Assembly (NCBI GenBank): GCA_003640385.1
Contig: RCAB01000312.1
Span: 1-64,000 of the forward strand
Length of the DNA: 64,000 nucleotides
Source: Setaria digitata
Lineage: Eukaryota; Nematoda; Chromadorea; Rhabditida; Setariidae
Direction of reading: 5' to 3'
Shown here: piece after piece, positions 49,101-63,231 of the stretch
Position numbering within the stretch: position 1 is the first letter of the stretch
Layout: every line of letters starts with the position of its first letter
Notes under the pieces: generated by a model
Told to the model about the DNA's origin: nothing
The model's input: only the letters and a program-made list of their open reading frames with translations
The model's database searches: none
Translations under genes and position numbers: made by a program

Positions 49101-52100
49101 AGGAATAATGTAGTTTATTAAAATACATAATAATGATGCATCCTTGAAGGTGTGCATAGATCGAAATAACGAGGATAGTCATAAGGTCTGCAGAAAAGGA
49201 GATGAATAACTGTAAAACATAAAATGTATATGTTTTAAAAAGCGTGAAGGTGGTAAAAATGAGTCAGAGTCAATTTACCTTAATAAATTACTGTTTCAAA
49301 TAGATTATGTGCTTTACCGCTAGAACCATCACAACGTTTTGGTTCTATCTATTTCAGCAAGCACAATTAAATGTCTAAAAGCATTACTATGTATTTGTTG
49401 GTGAAGCTTATATTGCTTGTTTCCATATTTTTTGAACTGTATTAATATAGAGTTGTTTATAGTATAGGTTTACATATCAAACTTAAAACAGACATTAAAA
49501 GGTAATATTTATACTAAACAGTAAGATTCTCATGAAATTTACCTTCGGTTGACTGCACTGCATTGCGCTGCCTCAACATTATCATGACCAGTTCAGTTTA
49601 TCACAATATTCAAATGCTGAACTCCTGCGTAGATTATTTGCTAAGACCTGCCATAAGTTAAAAATTATATGATACGGCAGTATATCCTGAAAGTATTCAC
49701 ATTTTTGAGAGTATTTACTGACAGTAGAAAAAGTGGTAGGATATTCTAAAGCACCAAGAACAGGGGGCTTTCAGTTAACGTTGTTGTAATTGAAGTGATC
49801 AGGGAAATGAACTTTGCTAAGTTGGTCTGCTGCCTTGCTATGGCTAGTTCTACTTTCACTCCGCATAAGTTAAACCTTTCATGCTGCTTGGAGAATATGC
49901 GCTTGCCACTACTGCCGCTGCTGTTCATACTGCTGTGGGCAATGAAGCGTACTAAACAACAGGTTGCTTCAGGCTACCGCTTCCAAAAATTCTATATTCA
50001 AGGTGGTGCAACAATAAATTGACTGGCGAAAAGAACATTTGCCGGGCACGACGGCTAGCGCACTGTTCTAATATATTTCCGTGCAGTCAATGTTGCCTTC
50101 TGCACCAACCTGTGCTCAGGCTTGTCTATCTAAGCAATTCAGGGGCAATAAATCCTCCTCCTCCTCAGCATTACTGGCTAATATTGGCAGTTACATTTAC
50201 TAACACTTCTCCAAAACTTTCTGCAAGTACCATAAGGTACTTCTGAAACTGTAAGAACTTTTAGTACCATACATACTTTAACAGCAATAGTGGAAAGCAT
50301 TCTTTCGATAAAAAACTAAGAATAAAAAAGCATAATGATGTCTGCTGAACCCAAGACTATATAGTAATGAAATTTGGTGATGCACACTGAGCATGGGAAG
50401 ATAACAGTACACCTTGCTTATCCGATGCTTCCTTCCTGGATCTGTATGGACGTCGTCTGTGTACGAATGCCAGTGAAAAGTTGGCTCAAGCAGTAATAGC
50501 ACAAACGGAAATACTCTTTCAGAAAAGGCAAACATTTGCCACTAAAACCCCTTTCAATTGACAACAAATATTTTGAAGTTCCCTGAACCTCCTGTTCCTC
50601 CTGATAGCCACTGTTTTGTTGGGCGGGGACTTCAAGGCCTTCGACAACAAATGACGTCTTCATTATATGACCACATACCTAACTACCGCCTTCGAACCCA
50701 CATCGTTAAGTTTTTTCTTTGTTTTCCAAAAGTTTCAGTTAAAATTTGTTGAACTGGGAGCACAGATATTAAATTATGTACACCTACACAAACAATGAAG
50801 ACAGCAGAATATAGAATCCGGAATACTGATCACTGGGACCAGAAAAGATTTCGCTGGTATCATCGTGAATCATTCATGTGGAAATTGATCGTTCATCCAC
50901 AAAAAAGTCACTTACTCCGTCATTTTTGGGTGCTCAGTTGTGAGAACTCATGAGCAATAATATAGTAGAATATGAATTTCCCCCACAAACTACGCAGCTG
51001 ACAAAAATATAATGTATAAAATATTGAATTATAAAATTTAAACCAAACAACCACATCGTCATCTTTTTTCGAAAAAACTTTGTTTATTATCTCATTACTA
51101 CTTTCTCTTACATCTAATTCTGAAGCATACGTTGTTCAGCACATTTACTGCACCAACCAGATTAAACTATGAGATGTAACAGGTTATTTTCGGCCAAAAA
51201 AAGATAAAAGAAACATATAGCGGAAAATAAAGATGAATTAAGCTAAAATTTTTATTGCAATCATTTCTTGGTGTAATTACAAATTTGTTTGTATATGTTG
51301 TATATATCACACTATAGGTGCCAGACCTAATGATAATGTAGAAAATGTATGAAAATCAGAAGACTGTTTAGGAAATAACTTGAAGTAATTTTTCTATTAA
51401 AAATAACAAAAATGAATATTTATGTATAGGAATCACTCGCCGAAGGAAATTACATCACTAACAAGCAAATTTCCGATTATATTGTAAAACTTATCCTTTC
51501 ATCATCATAATCTTTACCTATATGTTCAAATAATATAACAATTACATTTATTCTTTTTTAAAGAATATTTTCAAATTAAACTTTGAGTGCGATAAAATAC
51601 TACATTTATAAAAGGATTCTTTCTCATGATAACAGACTTTACTCCAAGCAGCTGAGTTATGACGTAAAAAGAAAATCTTACATCCACAATTTTTTGGATT
51701 TTATAGATATAATTTGTTAACCCGGAATGTAGAAAGGTAACCCTAAACAGGACACAGCAAAACAGAGTTGCTCCTATATTGAAAAGGGCGATTCATCCAC
51801 GGAACAAGACATTAATTGCCGTTTCGGGATTATATTTGACCGTAGAAGCGTGTAAGCACGAACAATGCTGGTGTATGCAGAAACGATCATCAGCCTTCAA
51901 CAAATTGCCATCTTCTATATATATTTTTATATCTTCCCTCAACAATACTTTAATGAGCTTGGCTTAATCAGCTTGCAAGTCTATCATTTCATTACATATC
52001 ATTATTTATTCCAAATTTTTTTCCCTAGTTTCATTAGCACCAAATAAATTTTAATTTGAAATATATCAGTCATCAAAAAAATTTTATTGAAATTCATATG

Positions 52101-53100
52101 CCAATCCAGCAAACTTCGAAAGCAAAGCAACTACAGGAAGGACAATCAAAGTAAGAGCTTATTTTTCTGAGTTAATTATGCTGATGTTTTGCTATGTATA
52201 AACAGTTTTGCTAAGTAGCGACGCAAGAGGAAAAATCATTTCAAATTGACTTAAACGAAAAAGTATCAAAATAATTGGCTTTCTAATCTTTCTAACTTTA
52301 ATTTAAATTTTAGTTCAAGTACTGTCGTGTTCATAGGCTATTTTTCGATCAGCGTTTTAAGCGTTGTGTCCTTCTTACAGTACAAAAGGGAATTTTTTTT
52401 AACTGCTTGATATTTTAGTTGCAAACTCATTAGACAGATTTTTGAAAGAAAAGCTGTTCACTTTTAACAGTTCACGGATGTTTTTACAAAAAAGTCTCAA
52501 ACAAATAAATGAGAGATGCAGAGCGATCTTGCTGGCAGTATCTTGGAAATACCACAGTTGAAAGAGAAGGAAATGAAATCAATTATCTTCGGCAGTCCAG
52601 AAATGCAATGATTGCAAAGAGCCGGAGGTTACGGTAGGTGAAAATCATCTGATTTCTGCCTTTTGTCGTTCAATGGCCAAGGAGTGGCAGAGAGGTTATT
52701 AATGTAACCCTAGAAGAAGGAGCTGAACGAGAGAGGGAGTACTTTAAAGGAAGTCAATTAGTGGTTGGCTGCTTGAAGCAATCCTTATTAGTGGCTGAAT
52801 GTTCCGGTCTGGTTTTCCTGTTCTCCGCCATTACATCTCAATCATCATAATCCTGTTTGTATAATTTATGCTTCAGTACACAATTCATGTTATTATGTAT
52901 TGTACTGTGCATGAACGGATTATTCATGTGCATGCGTTTGCTATCACTTCATTATTTGCTTTTGACAGACAGATTTACAGTCAAATTACTCCATATAACA
53001 GCTTTATAAAAATAGTTCAAGTTACTTCTTCATTATTCAAAACAAACAACTATATTCTAAATCTGTCAAATACAATTAAAAGGCAAACATAATGAAAAAG
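46198..53100. other. Gene-poor AT-rich region with several GC-richer islands
   Basis: Islands near 46.5, 48.35-48.55, 49.8-50.7 and 52.55-52.85 kb stand out by composition. Short frames are open through them on one or both strands, but I find no consistent splice structure or known motif. They may be distal vab-3 enhancers. Confidence 0.4.
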
Positions 53101-53106
53101 ATAAAA

Positions 53107-53159
53107 AATATATATATATATATATATATAAAAATATATATATATATATATATATATAT
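53107..53159. repeat. (AT)n microsatellite
   Basis: Two (AT)n arrays separated by an AAAA interruption. Confidence 0.85.
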
Positions 53160-54635
53160 TTAATTATGAATATTCGGAACTGCTTTCATTTTGAAAGATG
53201 GAAAGATAACTGGGACTGAACAATACGCATGAAACATGATTGCAGTAAACTTATGATATTCATGGTTTTTTTAAATTAGAATTCTAAGTTAAACCAAAAC
53301 AAAAAAAATCCAATTAACGAAAGTGAGATTCTATTTAAAATATTATTCACTGTAGATTTGGTAGAACAGAACACAGATAGTATAAGCTTTACCATTCAAA
53401 AAGGAAATTTGTGGATACCTGTTATGGAGAGTTGAAAAGAAAAATTAATTTACGACAATATGGCATTTAATTATTTTCCTGTCTGATATTTTGTTTTATG
53501 GAAGGTTTAAATTCCTCGAGATCGTGGCCTTTTTTCCTGCTAAAAAGAGACAGAAAATTCGTTTTTGATTTAGAAAGATGGCAATTGCAATTTTTATTAA
53601 AAATAATGTGTTAAATTAGTTATCTATTGAAAAGTAAATGTAGATAATGCAGTTTCGTGAGTTTCTCGAAGTAAAATGACAAAGTTTTTATTCAGTAGAA
53701 GAAATTTTTGACTTTATTCCATGGAAAGAAAAAGCTAAAAAAGTGAAATACAGATGCTAGTAAAACGACAAAATATCAAAATGGTAATCAATTTCAAGTG
53801 AATTTAATCGGTATTTCTTGTAACTTGAAACATTTTACAAAACATTTGCTATTGTCGGTTTTGGTGCATTCACTGCCGTTGCCGGCGACATTTTGGAATC
53901 CATATGAAGAGTTGAAACAGAAATTTATATCGCCAGCTTTGGAAAACTAAAATAAATAGAAGTTCTGATTGGAATGGACCTGATGGTATGTTGGCAATAG
54001 CAACGATCTCATGCACACTACAGTATCCTTGAAAAGTGTTACGGCAAAAAATGAGGTGCGCGATGAAAAATTGGCTCATAGAAAAAAATTCATATTCACG
54101 CAATGGCCAATTTTATGCTTCGCTGAATCCTTTACAAACTATCCGATGCTCACGCAAAAGGAATTGCAGTGCTGATTATTTTGAAAATCGTAACTGTCCT
54201 CTACCAACATTTTCTTTTCTCCTTTCCGAAACGGCTAAAACTAATGCATCGTTTTGCCGTGGGATTTATACCCAAAAATGAAGGTAATAAAGTTGGAAAA
54301 GAAAAAAAGAAGAAAAATCAGAAAATTTACACTATACTTTCAATTTCACTTGTCTCCGGTGCTACTTGAGCAATTTAAAGCTTTTTTTTTTAAATCTAAT
54401 ATTTTATTTCTAATATTTTTCAAAAAAAAAAAAAACCATAGTCTTTATTTAATTTTCATTGCATGACTCTAATCATCAAAAAAGTTATTCTTGAATGAGT
54501 TTTGTCGTTCTTCTCACAATCAATCCAAACACTCTTAAAAATTCGTTTTTGAAAAAAAAAATGGAAAGGTTAGCTATACCTCCAAAATACAGACGAAATT
54601 GTATTGCAATTGACTAAGTGGGGATATATATATAA

Positions 54636-54656
54636 AGTAGTTATATATAAATCATT

Positions 54657-54704
<48 letters not shown>

Positions 54705-54725
54705 AATGATTTATATATAACTACT
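54636..54725. repeat. Perfect 90-bp palindrome
   Basis: Twenty-five bases (AGTAGTTATATATAAATCAT plus TGGTA) on each side of a (TA)20 core are exact inverted copies, so the whole 90 bp is self-complementary. It could extrude as a cruciform or fold into a long hairpin if transcribed. Confidence 0.9.
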
Positions 54726-57700
54726 GTAACTGTAAAGTAATGAAATAATGTCATTGCAGAGAAATTCGGTTGAGCATATTGAAGTTCAGTAACCAATAAT
54801 GCAAAGCCACATTCATAATAAATGCATTTATATACATAAAAAGTAAGTTAATAAATATGCACAAGAATAAACATGGATAAAATTTATACAGGTGATAAGT
54901 AGATCTATATTCATGATAAATAATAAACGGTTGGACTTCACGTCTTCGAGTAACCTGGAAATTTATAACACACACTCAAAACTTGGAATAGCATATGAAG
55001 AGAATTACTTAATAGGAATCTACTAAGTTTTTGTTATTCATGTTCTTAAAATTTCCAAAAAAATAATATGACTACGCCACAGTACTTTTTTTATCTTTGG
55101 AATGCTCAGGATTTGTTTCCTTCTGGAATCTTTTTTTTATCATTTTCAGTTCGAGAAGGTAATTTTTAAATAGCGTATTGCTAAGACAAATCATGCAATA
55201 ACCAGTAGAAGTGAAAGTTGCAAAGGCAACCTGCAGATGATAGCACTGTATTTCTAAACTCTTTCTCATTAGTTTTCCTCTTTCAAGTAATTTATCCTTT
55301 ACAGTGTTTTATAAAGAAACTAAAATTAATTTTCGCGTTTTGATCTCTTCCAGATATTTTGATTACTGTTCGACGATGACTTTCTTTAGCATTCTTCCAC
55401 CCTGAGCAATTTATCATTTACTCAATATCTTCGTTTAATTTTTCCGAGGTTATTTGTTCTTTATGATTATATAGTTTGGTATTTATAGCTTATGGATTCA
55501 TATCTTGTTAATATATGGAAGCATTATTCATACAACAAGTTGGCAGATTCAGAATTAAAAAATATTTGCGAGTTCGTAAATTAAAAGCATGAATGGACGA
55601 GCTGTAAGAACGGCAATAAACGTATACTGGGTCATATAAAAAAGCAGGTCGAAATAGTTTTCAGCTTTGGTTTATTCGTCAATGAAATCCTAAGCACTCT
55701 AAATAAAATAGATCATCCTGTTTGTTTTTTTAATATCTTTTAATAAGTTTATTCAAATGCTGTCTAGTTTTTATCCTTGATCTACAATATTTAAAGTTAC
55801 TAAATATTTAACAACTTCTGTCTAAAGTTGATATTTCAGCTCATAATAAATAGCGTCGCGCAATGCACCCAAAATTTTTCAGGTTTATATCATTTTTTAT
55901 AACAGAAATAAAACTAAATTTAATGCTTTAAAAACCTGAAAGAAGTCCAAGAGAAGCCATTGCTGAGTAAATTCAAACTTCACTTCTCTAAGAACACTTT
56001 TTTGAAGAGGTGCATCTACCTTTCCGAATGATTTTGCTTAGGCGATTTTCCTCTAACTGAGTTATTTCTTTTCAAGTCGTTACCAATATCACGTTACCTG
56101 AAATTTATTTTATTCCTGAATTTTTGATCGCATTACAGAAAATTAGTTTTTAAACCAGTAAAATTACAAACTCTATCAATCATTTAGACACTTTATAAGA
56201 AGTGGAAGGGAAATGATGGATTTCTTTCATTCTTTTTCATGATACATTGTCTTGTGAAAAAATTCTGAAAATGGATATTGTAAATTAAATTTAAGGAATT
56301 GACTTATTGCTCTCACGCCTTTTCGTAAGGCTCTGTATTTTCATATCCACTGCAAATTAATGCTTCATTCGTTTCTTCATTTCCTTATCTTTATTTATGC
56401 TAATATAGATTAGTAAAGACACTGACACTTTGAAAGTCCAGTCTGAAATTAAAGCAGTAACAAGAATTAGCATATTATTTTAAAATTATTAAAAAAAATA
56501 CAAGCAGAAACACTAGTAGATCTGCCCAGTGAAAGCTGTTTGAAAACTAAGCCAAACGATATCCAAAAGCAATTTCATCTATAATCACAGTAAAAGAAAG
56601 TTGTCACAACATCCAAGATATTTCAGCTCACAAAAGTTCCGCTCCCTAGAAGCATTTTGCAATATATTCTCTTTAGACGATATCCATCTCTAGTACATGC
56701 TTGTCTCTGTGATTGTCTCAGAGTTTTTATTTCATTTGAACAGTAATTTTCCAATATTTCAAAAAAATAAATAAATAAATAAACAAATACCGGTGGAAAC
56801 AACTGCAATTCAAGCAATAAAGTAATAAACTTGAATATGTACTTGCAAAAAGCATTAACTAAAGTTTTGGTGGGCCACATGTCACAACAATAAAGTTCAT
56901 ATTGCTTCAAGCTGTTGAATGAAAAATCCGTGCCCAGGTACTGTATAGACTACATTCACATTGCCAAGTAGTTCTTTTGCTCACTTCTTCAAAACAGTCT
57001 AACAATAACCGGAAATGATTAACGACAGTTGTCCCATTTGTTCAGTTACTGCAAGATTATTTGTCGTTTAAGTGCAGTTATCTTTTATCACTAATCACAC
57101 AGCACTAAACTTCATGAGGAACTTTAATAACAATCATTTTTTTTCGGAATCCCGAGAAGTCTTTCTTACCAAACTAGAAGGTGGTAGTTTTTTCCATTAT
57201 TCCTGTCGATTTTATCATAGTGCTCTCTTAACATTCTCCGCAGCTATGATTAAAAATGCACTATCACAGATAGTAGCTCACTTTCATTCCGATCACATCA
57301 TTCGCTATGGATAGTGCTTCTCAGTTTGGATATTTTTTTTCTGCCTCGTCAACATTTTATGCTTCCCGCTTCTTTCCAAAGTGCTAGATTTCTCGAGTTT
57401 TAAACATATCACTCACTGCCTTTCTCTCCTTAAACATTAAGCAAAGAAATAAATAAATATAAGTAGGAAGTTTGTGGCTTCTTGAATAAGCTCGGGAATA
57501 TATCTAAAATTCGTTTCAGCTGTTCGCGTATGTTCATCTTTACTTGACATAGCTACCTTATACATTCTTCTTTTTTACGAACTAGTCGACTATAAAAAAT
57601 TTTGTTTATTTCACGTAACTATAAGATTGTTCTTGTTTGACGATCTCTTTGCTACTCTTTTCAGTATTATTCTTATCCACATGTTTGGATGAACAAACTC

Positions 57701-60700
57701 TCTGAAACTGCTTCTGTTTTCTAGCTATATCACTCACACTGCTTCCATCTCATTTACTGAGTTGAAAACTGTGGTAATATATTTGCTTTATTTTTCATAC
57801 CTCCGCGATGAGAATATTTGGTGAAACACTGCCTGATCCTAACTTCTCGAATCTGACCAACATACTGATCATATAAAACGAAGACCAAGACAGAAGCACG
57901 AAGATAATTAGTGTTAGTTGCCATTATCTATATTCTGTCGGAAAATTCTTTATAACGTTCAAACTTTTGAAAAATCTTCTATATGAAATGTTCATTTCGG
58001 AGCACTGTTCAATAAATATTCGACTTCATAAATTCATTAAATATCATTATTTTGTTAGCATGTAGTAAAATCTCATTCTTTTCAACCAACAGATACCCAA
58101 ATCCTACCTTACAATTGATTTTGAAAGTATTGAGAGCTTGCAAGTAAGAAATCCAGTTAAGTCTTCAGATCCTGGGTAGTTATTATGGTATCATTATATC
58201 GAAACTTCACTCACTAAAATTTCTCACTTTCCTTTCCATTAGTAATCCTTCTCTCATTTGTCTTTCAGACATTCCCAGATTTTATAATGATAATAATATT
58301 TTCTGCTACAGTTTGATAACAGGATTTTTTTATAATAAAAATCATTTTGTTTTATTACAAGAACTATATTTCTATATTTCCAAAGCAAACCAAAAAAGTA
58401 TATTTCTTCGATGAAAGATTGTTTGGATACATTAATTATAGCGTAGTTTCCACGCTGCACAAAGCTGCACTTTAAAAATATATGTGAGAAAACATATTGA
58501 ACGTCTTATATTTTTTAGAACTTCCTAATTTATTTAAGATTTGGTTCCACTCAGGTTTTACTCACTTATAAAAGCTGGAATGCTTATAAGGAAATTGTAA
58601 GTACATCTCAAAAGAAAACGAATTAGAAGCAGCAATATTATCTGAGTCTCTAAAGAAGCTTGTGGTGAAAACGTGAAAGAAATAATGAAAAAATAGTGTA
58701 ATATCCAAAAGATCTGTACTTAGGAACTTTTTAAAAATTAACTTGAAAGCAGCTTTTTAATTTATTTAAATCTAGGGTAAAAAAAAAGTTAAAAATATAT
58801 TAAGCTTAAAAATTAAACTTAAGGCCATGGGTTTTGAAATTTTAAATGTAGCTGAATCGGTCTAAAGATCGGGTAAAACAAAACTGTTGGGCTGTTTTGA
58901 TTCAAATTGGTATGAATAAAAATCACAAACTGACGAATTCAACTTCTTTAAATTTGTGAGTAAGCTATACACTATTATGAAAATATTACAGCTGTATGGA
59001 GAAAGGAGGATTATATATAATAGAGAGTAACTAACTACTTTATAGTTTATTTGTATATTTTAATTTTGAAATGTTTTTATTAGCAAAAAATAAACTGATT
59101 TTCATCATTTCTCCTATTAATTGCAGTGGCAATAATTGTTATGTTACCAATTTCCATATCTGCAGATGTTTAGCATTTAGAACTTATTTGTCCCAATAAC
59201 TTGAGTTAGAAACTTACTAAGAAAAACATTAAAAGCTATTGATAGAGTAAAATCTCTCTTATTTGGGAGATCAGTTGATTATTGTTGCAAAACAGTTGTA
59301 TCTTAATGGGGTGCGAAACAAGAAAAGTTCAAAACATCCAGCTTGAAAAGAATTATAATTAAATTATCATATCTGTGATTTTTTTCTTGAAATGTTTCTG
59401 ATAAGGGTATAATAAATTGAAATTCTTGTTTCGTCTCAAACATAGTGAGCATTATTTGAAGGTGCTTTTCTAAAAAACAATGCAAAGTAAAATATTATTG
59501 CCTGTCTCTTGTTTACAATACATCCAATGAAACAATCACAAGTTTAGAGCTTGTTTCAGTTTTATTGATAATGCAACAATCCTTCATTGGTTAGGACACT
59601 TATTTAAAAGCTGCTATTTCTTATCCATTCTGCTCAATTACATTTGGCGAATTAGAACTGAAGTGATCTCGTGGGTCAGATTTCAATGAATTGTTTGGAA
59701 AGCATCATAAGTATGATTTGCAAAATACAGCTGAACTAAATTATGAATACTGCTTCCAACTCATTATTTGGTAAAAATTTTTTTGGGATGCTTCAAATAA
59801 TTTCAGATATATATATATAGAGAAAGAAAGAACATTAAGCACATGAGATCATGGTAATTTATATGTAAATATACCGAGTCAATGGATTCAGAAAGATACC
59901 GAAAGAGCAGCGGTAGAAAATTGCTGTGCTGGTAGAATAACATTGTAAGTAACTTGAATGAGAGATCTAGTACTATGTGGTAGCAAATTTACTGAATTCC
60001 AGATAGATTTAAATAGTAAAATGAACTTAGTTCAATTCTAATAACAACTTTCAGCATTCTTTTTATGATAAGTCTTATCCTCTGACTAATTCTTAACGTG
60101 GCTTCTTGATTAGTTGTCCAAGCAAAACTAGACTTGCACTTCTGAGTGCCATACTGCTTCGCATTTTGTATAAAAAAAAAAAAAGAAATTCTGTAATCTC
60201 TAACTGATCTAATAATCACTAAGCAATTTTTAAATTATTCATTAACGGCGCTGTTATCTTGAATTTGGACTTTATTTCTCCTAAGCTTATTCCCAACAAG
60301 TCTTAAAAAATCCGCACTGAAGAAAAACCATGGTTTTCTGTTTCAAAAAAGTCAATTTACTTTTGGCGACATGCTATCAAATCAATAATAAATTAGACTG
60401 GCTACAAGAAATTTCACTCTTATATCATTTCACTCTGAAAAATCTCTTAAGATCAAAAGCAAATGAACAGCTGCCACTGCTGGCAATTGTTTCTTTCAAC
60501 TGTTTCACCCATTACAGATCATTTTTCTCCGGAAAATTTTGCTTATGTTTCTATATGCTCCTATTTCACCGTGCTTACTCCCTAAATATTGTTTTCGTTT
60601 TATATTTTTTTGAAATATGAATGATTCTTACATAAATAAAGTCAGATGAACATATTAAAACACAAAAAAAAAACTTACAATGAAGGTGCCAAACTTTTCA

Positions 60701-62065
60701 TCGTCCTTACAAACTATTCAGAAATATTTTGAGGCTTCATTTTTTTTCCCCCTCTAAGAATGTCTCAATGTTTAGTGTGATGAATTGTTAATTTCGGAGT
60801 TCCAATGAAGGAAAAAATTATTACAAGCGAAATAGAAAGAAGCAAAAACTCATTTTTGTTTCAGATTAAATACACGTATTATCACTAGAAATAACGAGGA
60901 TACAATGATGTTGTTGGATCACATATTTGCGGCTTGATATTTCAGCTGCCTAACCACTTCAATTCGAATTAATTTGTAAAATTTAACAATTCGTTCATAT
61001 TAAATGTCATGATATAAAAAAAAATGTTATACTTTACGGAAACAAAATTGATTTCTTAGAATACTTTAGATTTAGTTAAATCCGTTTTTACTCTTTCCTG
61101 TATACACTTTAAATGAAACCACTAAACTACACACAATTCAATATTTCTGCTTCTCGCTCTCGCCTCTATAACCATTATTAGCTTCATTTTAGAGCTGATG
61201 AAGTTTCTCATTCTTTCTTAGTCCGACTGAAAAGTGTAATACGCTCATTTCCCAACTTTCCAGGAGGCGAAGTTTATTTCTTCTTTAGATTGACATTGCT
61301 AGTCTTATTCACACTTTTTCAGCCAAGATATTCACTTGATATCCACTCGATTTGCAGATAAAACTGTCATTTGCTAGATGCCTTCGTTTTCCGAGTCTCC
61401 ATTTCATGGTTGCTTTTTTGATTAATCCTGTTATGACAGTTGATTTACAACATTAACTAAATAAAGTACCAAAACGATTTTTGAGCACAAAATCTAAACG
61501 GCTGACGCTTCTCACCCCATAGTTACTGCTCTTTTTCTCTGAAAAAGGTTATTTCCAAAGGTCCTGACATTTTGAACGTTAGCTTACAGTAACTCATTGG
61601 ACATCTTCCCTACTCACAATTCAGCACTTTTTCATATTCCTGATCACTCTCGATACCATATTATACTAAATCGCTTCCTTTATTTTATGGGTTTTCCTCG
61701 TCTCTCCTACCGCTGTACCCCTTCTCATCAATCCAGGTCTAAGATATTTGATTGTTTTCTGATTTAAGCTGCTCATTCATCCTGAATTCCTTCTTGTTTT
61801 TTCAGTCATTATTTTCATGAAGCTTTGCAAATATCAGGTACTCACTCAAGTTTTCCAAAATATTTACACGTGCTGATTTTGCTGCCATCTCTACCACTGA
61901 ACAAAACAACTGAGCACATTTTCATTCTCATTGTGTCAATGTATTTTAAGAGATAATTTTTTCTACAAAAATTTTCAGTTTTATAACTGTTAGGTTCAAA
62001 TTTTATAGCACATTAGTGTTGCTTATGGTCAAGTATGAACTAAACATATTAGCATCTGCAAATTT
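54726..62065. other. AT-rich region, no gene recognised
   Basis: More than 7 kb in which acceptor-like and donor-like sites occur but no frames of known families join them. Frames at 56910-56623 (minus), 57072-57314 (plus) and 60330-60620 (plus) are open but featureless. Confidence 0.45.
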
Positions 62066-62082
62066 CAAAAAAAAAAAAAAAA
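62066..62082. repeat. Poly-A tract
   Basis: Run of about 16-17 A followed by GATCTG. Confidence 0.75.
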
Positions 62083-62520
62083 AGATCTGAAAAATTTCAT
62101 ATTAGTATGGAAATTTGCAGATTTTTTATTTTAGTTCACTACAGTTTAAAAAAATCTGAATTAAAAAGTTTTATCAGCTGAGCGCAGAACTTAAAAAGCT
62201 GTTTTAGGAACAGAAATAGTATTAAAAGAGTCATAAAGTAGCTTGATATTTATTTGTACGTTTTCTACTAATCACTTCAAATATTTCGGAAAGTTTTTTC
62301 TAAGATTTCTATGATAACTCATCCGTGCTTAAACACAACATAGTTGATTGGTTGACACTGATTAATAATAATTATATGGATAGATGAAGTAATTCATGCT
62401 GCACAATAAAAGAATTAAAGATAGATGAAAAGATGTGCGGTATATCGTGTTTTGAGAAGCGAATCAAAGGTAAATATGCAATGCAACAAGCATTATATTT
62501 TAGGAACCTAAGGTAGGTGC

Positions 62521-62718
62521 TTAATTTTTAAGAGAACAGTAACTTTCATTTGTTAAATGTTCTCGAACATGATGGACGAAATTCTTAAAATGGTTTCCTT
62601 CCTTTCTGCAGGAATGACAATAATATTCTACTTTTAACGACGCATTTAAACTTATGTAGGCGGATATTGTTGAAAGAGCCATAAGTGACTTTTCATGAGA
62701 TGACACTAACAGCAGTAA
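62521..62718 (-). CDS. Possible terminal exon with one C2H2 zinc-finger-like motif
   Basis: After an acceptor-like ATTACTGCTGTTAG the frame encodes KVEYYCHSCRKEGNHF and then KNFVHHVREH, ending CSLKN before TAA at 62521. Cys-x2-Cys-x12-His-x3-His is exact C2H2 spacing. The hydrophobic core is only partly standard, and a single match of this kind could arise by chance in a window this size. No upstream exon was identified, so function is unassigned. Confidence 0.25.
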   Translation of the reverse strand, partial: LLLLVSSHEKSLMALSTISAYISLNASLKVEYYCHSCRKEGNHFKNFVHHVREHLTNESYCSLKN

Positions 62719-63092
62719 TTAAACAGCTCCCATGTATTTGATGTGCTTATATGCTTCTGAAAAATAATAAGCTGGATAGGATCAATGCTGCATTTCCATG
62801 CGAAATTTCTGGTCAATTCATTACTGACAAAGGCTCTCATGTTGTTGTGGAATTCCTATCAATGTTTTTCTTTTTTTTTTCATCAGTGTAGTGAAGCTTG
62901 TTAACTTGTTCTTTGTTAAGTCTACGATACCCAGTTTTCATGGTTAAAAGGAAGCAGATCAGATGAACAAGAATGAAAGCATAACTTTGGTTTTAATTAA
63001 AAGCCCTATTCCACAGTGCTTTTCATGTTTACATCGCAACTCCAAGAACAGATCAGATATATTCTTTTTACAAACATTACTATTATCTTTAG

Positions 63093-63231
63093 TTAATGAA
63101 ATCAATAATTCGGTAACGAAAGGTCACCAAAGAAAAAAAATGACATCCATGCTGATATTCGCAAAAAACAGCTCACGAAGCAACTGGTCTGATATTAATT
63201 GCGATGAATTTGATGAAATATATGACATTCA
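63093..63231 (+). CDS. Possible internal exon near the right edge
   Basis: An acceptor (TATTATCTTTAG) and a good donor (CAG/GTAAAT) bracket an open frame encoding NEINNSVTKGHQRKK, then FAKNSSRSNWSDIN and EFDEIYDIQ. The frame also stays open upstream to an ATG at 62963. The hydrophilic composition looks protein-coding, but the partner exons would lie beyond the window. Confidence 0.25.

Noticed and set aside
62780..62872. Integrase-like stretch (FITDKGSHVV) on the plus strand
   Set aside because: Only a loose resemblance to retroelement integrase cores; no flanking catalytic residues or element structure.
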